Source: Meridianimarinicoccus zhengii
GTDB taxonomy: Bacteria > Pseudomonadota > Alphaproteobacteria > Rhodobacterales > Rhodobacteraceae
DNA: 50,802 nt
NCBI RefSeq assembly: GCF_003254465.1
Contig: NZ_QDFI01000026.1
Coordinates: 1 to 50,802, forward strand
Direction: 5' to 3'
Part shown: piece after piece, positions 37,219 to 45,416 of the stretch
How positions within the stretch are numbered: position 1 is the first letter of the stretch
Layout: each line of letters begins with the position of its first letter
Program-made: the position numbers and the translations under genes
The notes under the pieces: model-generated
The model's input: only the letters and a program-made list of their open reading frames with translations
Told to the model about the DNA's origin: nothing
Database searches by the model: none

Positions 37219-37240
37219 TCTCTCGTTTCCCGTCGAGAGA
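37219..37240 (-). promoter_or_regulatory. hairpin next to the g1 ribosome site
   Basis: Perfect 7-bp arms TCTCTCG/CGAGAGA (37219-37225, 37234-37240), 8-nt loop. In the mRNA the 3' arm (CGAGAGA) is the start of the GAGAGAGG ribosome site of g1, so folding would hide part of it. Confidence 0.45.
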
Positions 37241-37249
37241 GCCATGGAA

Positions 37250-37280
37250 AAGGCGGCCCGGGGTCGCCCCCTGCCGCCTT
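37250..37280 (-). promoter_or_regulatory. GC-rich hairpin in the GTA leader
   Basis: Arms AAGGCGGC/GCCGCCTT (37250-37257, 37273-37280), with inner GGGG/CCCC pairing. It lies about 20 nt into the expected transcript, before g1. It could act as an attenuator or protect the 5' end. Confidence 0.45.
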
Positions 37281-37305
37281 GCCCATGTCTTCCAGCTTGT
37301 CACAA

Positions 37306-37334
37306 GTTCTACTTTGGACCGTTCGCTTTGTCAA
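37306..37334 (-). promoter_or_regulatory. GTA operon promoter
   Basis: On the minus strand: TTGACA (37334-37329), 17-bp spacer, TAGAAC (37311-37306). It lies about 100 bp before the g1 start. Nothing else in the 352-bp mltG-g1 gap (37204-37555) looks like a gene. Confidence 0.75.
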
Positions 37335-37340
37335 TCGAAA

Positions 37341-37350
37341 CAAGTACTTG
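37341..37350. promoter_or_regulatory. palindrome upstream of the GTA -35
   Basis: CAAGTACTTG is a perfect 10-bp palindrome, centred near -46 of the expected transcript start and 7 bp upstream of the -35. This is a classic activator position; GafA, the direct GTA activator of R. capsulatus, is the natural candidate. A related inverted repeat, CTTGT-C-ACAAG, covers 37296-37306 at the start site. Confidence 0.45.
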
Positions 37351-37555
37351 GAACAAATCCAGTCCGTGCGCGGCGTTAGGATTCCGGTCACTTTCCGACC
37401 CCGGCACACCCCGCGACACCCTTGTTTTTCAGCACCTGCCCGGCCTTGAAACCGTTAACGCGGTCGGGCACGTCTAAGGGTCGCGCTGCGCGCGCGAGCC
37501 CCGCCCGCCGTCGGCGCGGGCCGTCGCACACTGGCGCCGCAGGGCGCAGGTACCG

Positions 37556-38710
37556 TCACTGATTCCGCTGCTGCTCGATCTGCCGCCAGCGCTGCACGTT
37601 GACATTGTGCTCCGCCAGCGTCTCCGCAAAGACATGGCCACCCGTGCCATCGGCCACGAAGAAAAGGAAATCCGTGTCCGCCGGGTTCAGCGCGGCCTCG
37701 ATCGCCGCGCGGCCCGGATTGGCGATGGGCGTCGGCGGCAACCCCTCGATGACATAGGTGTTCCACGGCGTCGCCCGGTTCAGCTCGCTGCGCAGCAGGC
37801 CGCGCCCAAGCACACCCTGCCCCTCGGTCACGCCATAGATCACCGTGGGGTCGGTCTGCAGCCGCATCCCCTGGTTCAGCCGGTTCACGAACACGCTCGA
37901 CACCCAGGGACGTTCCTCGGGCACCGCCGTTTCCTTCTCGATGATCGATGCCAGGATCAGCGCGTCATAGGCATCAGCCAGCGGCAGGTCCGGCGCGCGC
38001 GCCTGCCACAGTTCGGCCAGCTGCGCCTCCTGTGCCAGTTGCATCCGCGCCACCAGCCGGGACCGTTCCGACCCGATCGGCACGTCATAGCTTCCTGGGG
38101 CCAGCCAGCCCTCGCCCGGCAACTCGCCAAGACCCCCGGTCAGGAACGGGGCCACCCGCAAGCTTTCCCCGATCTGCCACTCGGTCACGCCCTCGGCAAC
38201 GGTGACCCGCGTCCGCGCGAAACCCTGCTCGATCAGCCGCGCGACCGCGTCGGGCAACGGCTCCCCAAGCGCCAGCGTGGCAATCTGCGCGAATTCCCCC
38301 GTCGCCGGGTCCAGTTCCCGCACCCGCAACTCGGCCTCGGCCACGCCCACCAGCAGGATGATCTCGCTGCCGCAAGTGCTCGCGCCGCTGCGCGTCACCA
38401 AATCGACGATGGACTCCATTGAGCTTTCCGCCGGGATCAGGAAATTGCCCGCCTTCAGCTGCTGCGCCTTGTCGGTGTATTCCGCGCCGATCCGCAACAT
38501 CGCCGGGTGCGTCACGGCCCCCCGTTCGGCCAGGTCCTCGGACACGCTGACCATCGTGGCCCCGCGCGGCACGCTCAGGCAGATCGCCTCGGCCAGCGGC
38601 CCGGGTGCGCGCCACATGTTCTGCGCCATGGCAACGGCGATGGCCGCACCGATCAGCATCACGATGAACAAGGTCAGCGCGTTCGACGCGATGGACCGCC
38701 AGACCAGCAT
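37556..38710 (-). CDS. mltG: endolytic transglycosylase MltG
   Basis: 384 residues. One N-terminal membrane helix (about 11-30) anchors it in the inner membrane, followed by a LysM-like domain and the YceG catalytic domain. The catalytic Glu is in the IIEKETAVPEERP block (258-266). It cuts nascent glycan strands and sets their length. ATG 38710 overlaps the fabF stop by one base. About 220 bp past its stop lies the GTA promoter on the same strand; no convincing intrinsic terminator lies between. Confidence 0.94.
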   Translation of the reverse strand: MLVWRSIASNALTLFIVMLIGAAIAVAMAQNMWRAPGPLAEAICLSVPRGATMVSVSEDLAERGAVTHPAMLRIGAEYTDKAQQLKAGNFLIPAESSMESIVDLVTRSGASTCGSEIILLVGVAEAELRVRELDPATGEFAQIATLALGEPLPDAVARLIEQGFARTRVTVAEGVTEWQIGESLRVAPFLTGGLGELPGEGWLAPGSYDVPIGSERSRLVARMQLAQEAQLAELWQARAPDLPLADAYDALILASIIEKETAVPEERPWVSSVFVNRLNQGMRLQTDPTVIYGVTEGQGVLGRGLLRSELNRATPWNTYVIEGLPPTPIANPGRAAIEAALNPADTDFLFFVADGTGGHVFAETLAEHNVNVQRWRQIEQQRNQ

Positions 38711-39972
38711 CAGGCCGCCACCCGCCCCAGCACGAGCGACGCGTTGGTGCCCCCGAAGCCGAAGCTGTTCGACAGCGCCACGTCGATCGTCCGCGACCGC
38801 GCCGCGTTGGGCGCAAGATCAAGCCTGCTTTCGACATCTGGATTGTCGAGGTTGATGGTCGGCGGCGCCACCTGGTCGCGGATGGCGAGAATGGAAAAGA
38901 TCGCCTCCACCGCGCCCGCGGCCCCCAGCAGATGCCCGATGGCGGATTTCGTGGAACTCATGGTCGCCTGCGCCGCGGCATCGCCCAGCATCCGCTCCAC
39001 CGCCGCCAGCTCGATCGTGTCGGCCATGGTCGATGTGCCATGCGCGTTGATGTAATCCACCGCGGCCGGGGCAATGCCCGCCCGCTTCAGCGCCGCGCGC
39101 ATGGACCGTTCCGCGCCCTCGCCCGTCTCGGACGGGGCCGTGATGTGATAGGCGTCGCCCGACATGCCATATCCCAGCACCTCGGCATGGATCGTCGCCC
39201 CGCGCGCCTTGGCGTGCTCGTACTCCTCCAGCACGACGACACCCGCACCCTCGCCCATCACGAACCCGTCGCGATCGGCGTCATAGGGGCGGCTGGCGGA
39301 TTGCGGATCGTTGCCGCGCTTGGTGGACAGCGCCTTGCACGCGTTGAACCCCGCGATGCCGATTTCGCAGATCGGGCTTTCCGCCCCGCCCGCGATCATC
39401 ACGTCCGCGTCGCCCCACTGGATCAGCCGCGCCGCATCGCCGATGGCGTGCGCGCCGGTGGAACAGGCCGTCACCACCGCGTGGTTCGGCCCCTTGAAGC
39501 CGTAGCGGATCGACACCTGCCCCGAGATCAGGTTGATCAGCGCACCGGGGATGAAGAAGGGCGACACCCGCCGCGGACCCCGTTCCTTCAGCAGCACGGC
39601 CGTATCCGCGATGTTGCTCAGGCCGCCGATGCCTGACCCGATCATCACGCCCGTACGTTCGAGGCTTTCGGTATCGGTGGGCGTCCAACCGGCATCCCGC
39701 ACGGCCTGCTCCGCCGCCGCAAGCCCGTAAAGGATGAAATCGTCCACCTTGCGGCGTTCCTTCGGCTCCATCCAGTCGTCGGGGTTGAAGCTGCCGTCGC
39801 TGCCGTCGCCCAGCGGGATTTCACAGGCATAGGTCGTGGCCAGGTGTCCCGCGTCGAAGCGCGTGATCGTCCCCGCACCGGACTGCCCCGCAAGCAGGCG
39901 CTGCCACACCGGCTCCACGCCGCAACCCAGCGGCGTGACCATTCCCAAACCCGTGACGACTACCCGGCGCAT
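38710..39972 (-). CDS. fabF: beta-ketoacyl-ACP synthase II
   Basis: 420 residues. It elongates fatty acids by condensing malonyl-ACP with acyl-ACP. Cys170 (VTACSTGAHA) and the two His of INAHGTST and SAIGHLLGAAG complete the catalytic triad. The gene is not directly preceded by acpP as in many bacteria; a divergent small exported protein gene lies upstream instead. The stop overlaps mltG, a common rhodobacterial fabF-mltG pair. Confidence 0.95.
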   Translation of the reverse strand: MRRVVVTGLGMVTPLGCGVEPVWQRLLAGQSGAGTITRFDAGHLATTYACEIPLGDGSDGSFNPDDWMEPKERRKVDDFILYGLAAAEQAVRDAGWTPTDTESLERTGVMIGSGIGGLSNIADTAVLLKERGPRRVSPFFIPGALINLISGQVSIRYGFKGPNHAVVTACSTGAHAIGDAARLIQWGDADVMIAGGAESPICEIGIAGFNACKALSTKRGNDPQSASRPYDADRDGFVMGEGAGVVVLEEYEHAKARGATIHAEVLGYGMSGDAYHITAPSETGEGAERSMRAALKRAGIAPAAVDYINAHGTSTMADTIELAAVERMLGDAAAQATMSSTKSAIGHLLGAAGAVEAIFSILAIRDQVAPPTINLDNPDVESRLDLAPNAARSRTIDVALSNSFGFGGTNASLVLGRVAA

Positions 39973-40133
39973 GCGCGGCCCCCGAAATCCGTTATGTCAG
40001 TGCTCCGCCTGATAGCGCGCTCTGGCAGGTCGGGGCAAGCGCCCGCGCAGATCAACCTGTGCGGTCCTGACCAAAAGTCCATTAACCAGCATACCGATGC
40101 GCCGTCGCCGCACCCGATGCAGAGATGCTAAAC

Positions 40134-40156
40134 CATGGGGATCAACCCCATGTTTT
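40134..40156 (+). promoter_or_regulatory. hairpin in the leader of the small exported protein gene
   Basis: CATGGGG/CCCCATG arms (40134-40140, 40146-40152) with loop ATCAA, followed by TTTT. It lies about 50 bp before the next start and could be an attenuator or an operator. Confidence 0.35.
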
Positions 40157-40200
40157 CATTGCACGCACGATCCCTTTCTTACCTTTGCAGGAGCCGTCTC

Positions 40201-40506
40201 ATGACCCATCGCAGCCCGTTCGCAGCCGCCGTCGCGCTCTGTGCGGCACTCGCCCTGCCCGGCGCCGTCGGCGCCGCTTCGCTCAGCCCGCTGGACAATC
40301 TCGGGCCGGGCGCCGCCGTGCCGGGCCTTGACGAGGTGCCGGGCCTGCCCGCCACACCGGGGGCGAAGCCAGTTCTGGCCGGTCCCGCGCCCTTCAAGTT
40401 CGTGGACGATACCGGGCTCAACGCGGACCCCCTGCGCGGCGTGCTGCCGGAAAACCAGTGGGCCGTCCCGCAAGCCGCACAGAACGGTCTGATCCGGCGG
40501 CGCTAA
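40201..40506 (+). CDS. 101-residue exported protein of unknown function
   Basis: A signal peptide covers about residues 1-26 (ALCAALALPGAVGAASL, cut near GAA-SL). The mature part is Pro/Gly/Leu-rich with repeated LPG/VPGL turns, and ends in LIRRR. No Cys and no known domain is visible. CAGGAGCC lies 5-10 bp before ATG 40201. It is divergent from fabF and convergent with the MOSC gene. The frame can be extended upstream to 40135, but the signal peptide fits this start. Confidence 0.62.
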   Translation: MTHRSPFAAAVALCAALALPGAVGAASLSPLDNLGPGAAVPGLDEVPGLPATPGAKPVLAGPAPFKFVDDTGLNADPLRGVLPENQWAVPQAAQNGLIRRR

Positions 40507-40565
40507 CCTGCCGGCCCGACGGCATCGCCGACGGCCACCGGTCCGGCCTGCAGCACCCGCGCGGT

Positions 40566-40955
40566 TCAGCCGCCATGGCCACGCATGGCATTGTAGCCGC
40601 CCGGGCCGAGCGCTTCCGCCATATGCGAACAGGGCGCGCAGGGTTTGCCGATCTCGACAACCGCACCGCCCAGCCGCAGCGCCACGCCCCGCAGCGCGAT
40701 CAGGTTGATGCCCGACACCACGATGTTGCGCCGCAGGATCGCGGGGTCGATCTCGTCCTGCCCGATCAGCGCCGCGATCACCGGCAAATGCTCCGCCTGG
40801 ATCAGCGTGACAGCGCGCCCGTTGGCGCGGCTGTGCCGGTCGCCGTCCAGCCCGGTCAGCGTGATGTCCGCCCGTGCAACGGATGCCACCGGCCCGCGCC
40901 GCGCCGCGCGCAGGCCGATCCAGTCCACCCGGCCCGCCTGCGCATGGGTCGCCAT
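40566..40955 (-). CDS. MOSC-domain protein
   Basis: 129 residues, mostly one MOSC beta-barrel. GDRHSRANGRAVTLIQAEHL and DPAILRRNIVVSGINL are family blocks. A conserved Cys pair (GKPCAPC) matches the sulfur/molybdopterin-binding end of the family. Such proteins handle Moco-bound sulfur or reduce N-hydroxylated compounds; the substrate is unknown. It lies 17 bp after the DUF1330 gene, so the two are co-transcribed. The start may be the adjacent TTG at 40958. Confidence 0.82.
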   Translation of the reverse strand: MATHAQAGRVDWIGLRAARRGPVASVARADITLTGLDGDRHSRANGRAVTLIQAEHLPVIAALIGQDEIDPAILRRNIVVSGINLIALRGVALRLGGAVVEIGKPCAPCSHMAEALGPGGYNAMRGHGG

Positions 40956-40972
40956 CAAGGTTGCAAGATCCG

Positions 40973-41263
40973 TCAGGGCGCCAGTTCCTCGACGATCACG
41001 AGTTCGCGCTCGCACGCGCCGCGCGCATGTTCCATCGCCCGCTGGTAGATGTCGGAATTGTAGCAGGCCACTGCCGTCTCCATGTCCGCGAAACGCGCCA
41101 CCACGTTGCGGGGGCGTTCGGGGCCTTCCATCTGCCGGAACGCCCCGCCCCGTACCAGGAACACCCCGCCATGAGCGCCGATGGCTTCCGTCGCCAGCGT
41201 CGCATAGCGGCCATAGCGCTCCGGGTCCGTGACGGTGACGTGGGAAATCCACAGCACGCTCAT
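40973..41263 (-). CDS. DUF1330 family protein
   Basis: 96 residues, a dimeric alpha-beta barrel type fold. Blocks [30 protein letters not shown] and [18 protein letters not shown] match DUF1330. Its function is not known. The ATG overlaps the alaS stop (ATGA), so it is translationally coupled to alaS. Confidence 0.88.
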   Translation of the reverse strand: MSVLWISHVTVTDPERYGRYATLATEAIGAHGGVFLVRGGAFRQMEGPERPRNVVARFADMETAVACYNSDIYQRAMEHARGACERELVIVEELAP

Positions 41264-43926
41264 GCCGCGGCCCCGCCGATCAGCGCCTCCACGGCCGCGA
41301 TGGCCGCATCGGCATTCTCCGCCGACGGGCTTCCCGCCTGCGCCATGTCCGCCCGGCCGCCACCGCCCTTTCCGCCCATCGCTTCCGCCGCGGCGCGCAC
41401 CATCTCCACCGCGGACAGACGCCCGGTCAGGTCCGCCGTGACGCCCGCGGCGATGGCCGCCTTGCCACCCGTGTCTGCCACCAGCAGAACCGCCCCGGAC
41501 CCGAGCCTGTCCTTGTGCGCATCCACCAGCGCGGGCAGATCCTTGCCGGTCACGCCCGACAGCACCTGCGCGATCAGCTTCACGCCGCCCACATCGCGCG
41601 CAGCTGCCCCGTCCGCGCCGCCGCCGCCCATGGCCAGCTGCCGCCGCAGATCCGCCAGTTCGGCCTGCAATGCGCGCCGTTCGTCCAGCAGCGCGCGCAC
41701 CCGGTCCGGCACATCCGCCGCCTGCGCCTTCAGCGCCGTGGCAGTCTCCGCAAGCCGCCGATCCTGTGCCGCGAGGTAATCGAACGCCGCCGCCCCGGTT
41801 AGCGCCTCGATCCGCCGCACACCCGAGGACGACGCGCTGTCGCCCAGCGTCACGAACATGCCGATATCGCCGGTCTGGCGCACATGGGTGCCGCCGCACA
41901 GTTCGATCGAATAGGTCGCGCCGTCCGCGCCCTTGCCCGACTCGTCCTGCCGACCCATGGACACCACGCGCACCTCATCGCCGTATTTCTCGCCGAAGAG
42001 TGCCTGCGCACCCAGATCGCGCGCCGCATCGGGCGTCATGATCCGCGTCTCGACCGGGGCGTTCTGGCGGATATAGGCGTTCACCTCGGCCTCGACCCGC
42101 GCGAGTTCGTCCATGCTCAGCGCCTTGGCATGGCTGAAATCGAACCGCAGCCGGTCGGGCGCGTTCAGCGATCCTCGCTGCGCGACATGGTCGCCCAGTG
42201 CGTGGCGCAGCGCCTCGTGCAGCAGGTGGGTCGCCGAATGGTTGGCGCGGATCAGCGTGCGGCGGTCGCCATCGACCTCCAGAACGGCACCCTGCCCGGG
42301 CGTGATCTCGCCCTCGGTCACCTCGGCCATGTGCAGGAACACGCCGTTGATCTTCTTCGTGTCCGTGATCCGCGCGGCCCCGGTGCCGGTCCGCAGGGTG
42401 CCGGTATCGCCGACCTGCCCACCGGATTCGGCATAGAACGGGGTCTGGTTCACCACCACGGCCACGCTGTCGCCCGCGCGGGCCACGTCCTGCGCCGCCC
42501 CGTCGCGCACGAGCGCGCGGATCTCGCCCTCGGCCCGCTCGGTATCATAGCCAAGGAATTCGGTCGCGCCATGGGTCTCGGCCAGATCGAACCAGATCGC
42601 GGCCTCCGCCGTTTCGCCCGACCCGGCCCATGCCGCCCGCGCCTGCGCCTTCTGCGCGGCCATTGCCGCGTTGAACCCGGCGATATCCACCGCCCGGCCC
42701 ATCTCGCGCAGCGCATCCTGCGTCAGGTCAAGCGGGAACCCGAACGTGTCGTACAGCTTGAACGCCGTCTCGCCCGGCAGGTCGCTGCCATCGGGCAGCT
42801 TGTCCAGCTCGTCGGACAGCAACCGCAGACCCCGGTCGAGCGCCTGGCGGAACCGCGTCTCCTCCAATTGCAGCGTTTCCGCGATCAGCCCCTGCGCGCG
42901 GCCCAGCTCCGGATAGGCCTGCCCCATCTGGCCAACCAGCGCGGGCACCAGCCGGTGCATCAACGGATCCTCCGCCCCCAGGAGATGCGCGTGCCGCATG
43001 GCGCGCCGCATGATCCGGCGCAGCACGTAGCCGCGCCCCTCGTTGCTGGGCAGCACCCCGTCCGCGATCAGGAACGATGTCGACCGCAGGTGATCCGCGA
43101 TCACCCTGTGGTGCACGCGCCCCGGCCCGTCGGGATCGGCGCTGGTGGCGTTGGCCGACGCCTCGATCAGCGCGCGAAAGAGATCCGTGTCGTAATTGTC
43201 GTGCTTGCCCTGCAACAACGCCCCGATCCGCTCCAGCCCCATGCCGGTGTCGATGGACGGGTTCGGCAGGTTCTCGCGGCGGCCATCGGCGAAATCCTCG
43301 AACTGCATGAAGACGAGGTTCCAGATCTCGATGAACCGGTCGCCGTCTTCCTCGGGGCTTCCGGGCGGGCCGCCCCAGATATGGTCGCCATGGTCATAGA
43401 AGATCTCCGTGCACGGCCCGCACGGGCCCGTCGCACCGGCCGACCAGAAATTGTCGTCGGTGGGGATCCGGATGATCCGGTCATCCGGCAGGCCCGCCAC
43501 CTTCTTCCAGATCGCCACGGCCTCGTCATCGGTGTGATAGACGGTGACCAGCAGCTTCGACGCGTCGATGCCGAAATCCTTCGTCAGCAGGTTCCATGCA
43601 TAGGGGATCGCCTCGTCCTTGAAATAGTCACCGAAGCTGAAATTCCCCAGCATTTCAAAGAACGTGTGGTGCCGCGCCGTGTAACCCACATTGTCCAGAT
43701 CGTTGTGCTTGCCGCCCGCGCGCACGCATTTCTGCGCCGTTGCGGCGCGGGTGTAATCCCGATGCTCGACCCCGGTGAAGACGTTCTTGAACTGCACCAT
43801 GCCCGCGGCGGTGAACATCAGCGTCGGGTCGTTGCGCGGCACGAGCGGCGAGCTGTCCACCACCGCATGCCCGTTGCGGCCAAAATAATCGAGAAAGGTC
43901 CGGCGGATATCGTTCAGGCTGGCCAT
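41260..43926 (-). CDS. alaS: alanyl-tRNA synthetase
   Basis: 888 residues, full length. Class II catalytic core at the N-terminus ([25 protein letters not shown]). The editing domain carries the zinc-type motif HSATHLLH and the CGGTHV motif. The C-terminal DHHA1 domain is Gly-rich ([15 protein letters not shown]). It charges tRNA-Ala and clears mischarged Ser and Gly. ATG 43926 begins [11 protein letters not shown]. The recA gene lies upstream on the same strand with a hairpin between. Confidence 0.97.
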   Translation of the reverse strand: MASLNDIRRTFLDYFGRNGHAVVDSSPLVPRNDPTLMFTAAGMVQFKNVFTGVEHRDYTRAATAQKCVRAGGKHNDLDNVGYTARHHTFFEMLGNFSFGDYFKDEAIPYAWNLLTKDFGIDASKLLVTVYHTDDEAVAIWKKVAGLPDDRIIRIPTDDNFWSAGATGPCGPCTEIFYDHGDHIWGGPPGSPEEDGDRFIEIWNLVFMQFEDFADGRRENLPNPSIDTGMGLERIGALLQGKHDNYDTDLFRALIEASANATSADPDGPGRVHHRVIADHLRSTSFLIADGVLPSNEGRGYVLRRIMRRAMRHAHLLGAEDPLMHRLVPALVGQMGQAYPELGRAQGLIAETLQLEETRFRQALDRGLRLLSDELDKLPDGSDLPGETAFKLYDTFGFPLDLTQDALREMGRAVDIAGFNAAMAAQKAQARAAWAGSGETAEAAIWFDLAETHGATEFLGYDTERAEGEIRALVRDGAAQDVARAGDSVAVVVNQTPFYAESGGQVGDTGTLRTGTGAARITDTKKINGVFLHMAEVTEGEITPGQGAVLEVDGDRRTLIRANHSATHLLHEALRHALGDHVAQRGSLNAPDRLRFDFSHAKALSMDELARVEAEVNAYIRQNAPVETRIMTPDAARDLGAQALFGEKYGDEVRVVSMGRQDESGKGADGATYSIELCGGTHVRQTGDIGMFVTLGDSASSSGVRRIEALTGAAAFDYLAAQDRRLAETATALKAQAADVPDRVRALLDERRALQAELADLRRQLAMGGGGADGAAARDVGGVKLIAQVLSGVTGKDLPALVDAHKDRLGSGAVLLVADTGGKAAIAAGVTADLTGRLSAVEMVRAAAEAMGGKGGGGRADMAQAGSPSAENADAAIAAVEALIGGAAA

Positions 43927-44012
43927 GGGTCCGTCTTTCGGTTGCGCGGCTTTCGCGCGGTGTAGCGGGCGTGCGAGCGGGTGTCCAGAATGGCCCCGCG
44001 GCGGACATGCGG

Positions 44013-44038
44013 ACGCCCCGGCCTGTCGGTCGGGGCGT
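44013..44038 (-). terminator. hairpin terminator after recA
   Basis: An 8-bp perfect outer stem (ACGCCCCG/CGGGGCGT) extends to 11 bp with one G-T pair, closing a TGTC loop. It lies between the recA stop and alaS start, with no long T-run. Confidence 0.5.
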
Positions 44039-44091
44039 GCATGGCGATCGGGTGGTGCCGGGCGGTCAGCCGCCGACCAGGATGCGCGGCG

Positions 44092-45162
<1,071 letters not shown>

Positions 45163-45213
45163 CGTTCCTGTTCCTTGTTGCACACCCGCGGCGGGGTCAC
45201 AATGCCGCCGGAT

Positions 45214-45263
45214 GTTCCGCTCTTGTTCTGTTTCATGTATGGCACGAAACAGGAACAAATCAA
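45214..45263 (-). promoter_or_regulatory. recA promoter with SOS box
   Basis: A perfect GTTC-N7-GTTC LexA box spans 45214-45228. Just upstream on the minus strand lie TTGATT (45263-45258), 17-bp spacer and ATACAT (45240-45235), so the box falls at the start site. Confidence 0.8.
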
Positions 45264-45297
45264 TGAAAATCCTCGGAACAGGCTGCGCCGCAGGTCG

Positions 45298-45312
45298 TTA
45301 AGGAACGGTTAC
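45298..45312 (+). promoter_or_regulatory. CtrA-like box upstream of recA
   Basis: TTAA-N7-TTAC, one mismatch in the two halves, 35 bp upstream of the recA -35. The rest of the 254-bp recA-cckA gap holds no gene that I can see. Confidence 0.3.
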
Positions 45313-45383
45313 CGGGCCCATATGACCGCCCCGCGCGACCCCGGTTCCGGCGCGCGGACACGATGCGCCGCGATGCGGGCCCG

Positions 45384-45398
45384 GCACCGGACCGGTGC
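45384..45398 (-). terminator. short inverted repeat after cckA
   Basis: GCACCGG-A-CCGGTGC, 7-bp perfect arms, 18 bp past the cckA stop codon. Possible terminator, with no T-run. Confidence 0.3.
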
Positions 45399-45416
45399 GA
45401 GGCGGGCGGTCGCGTG

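Noticed and set aside
37306-37325. LexA box at the GTA promoter
   Set aside because: Two GAAC half-sites are present but spaced 11 bp apart instead of 7, so it is reported only as a speculative finding, not as an operator.
37335-37555. Intrinsic terminator between mltG and the GTA promoter
   Set aside because: Several GC-rich imperfect repeats can be drawn, but none has a clean stem with a T-run on the minus strand.
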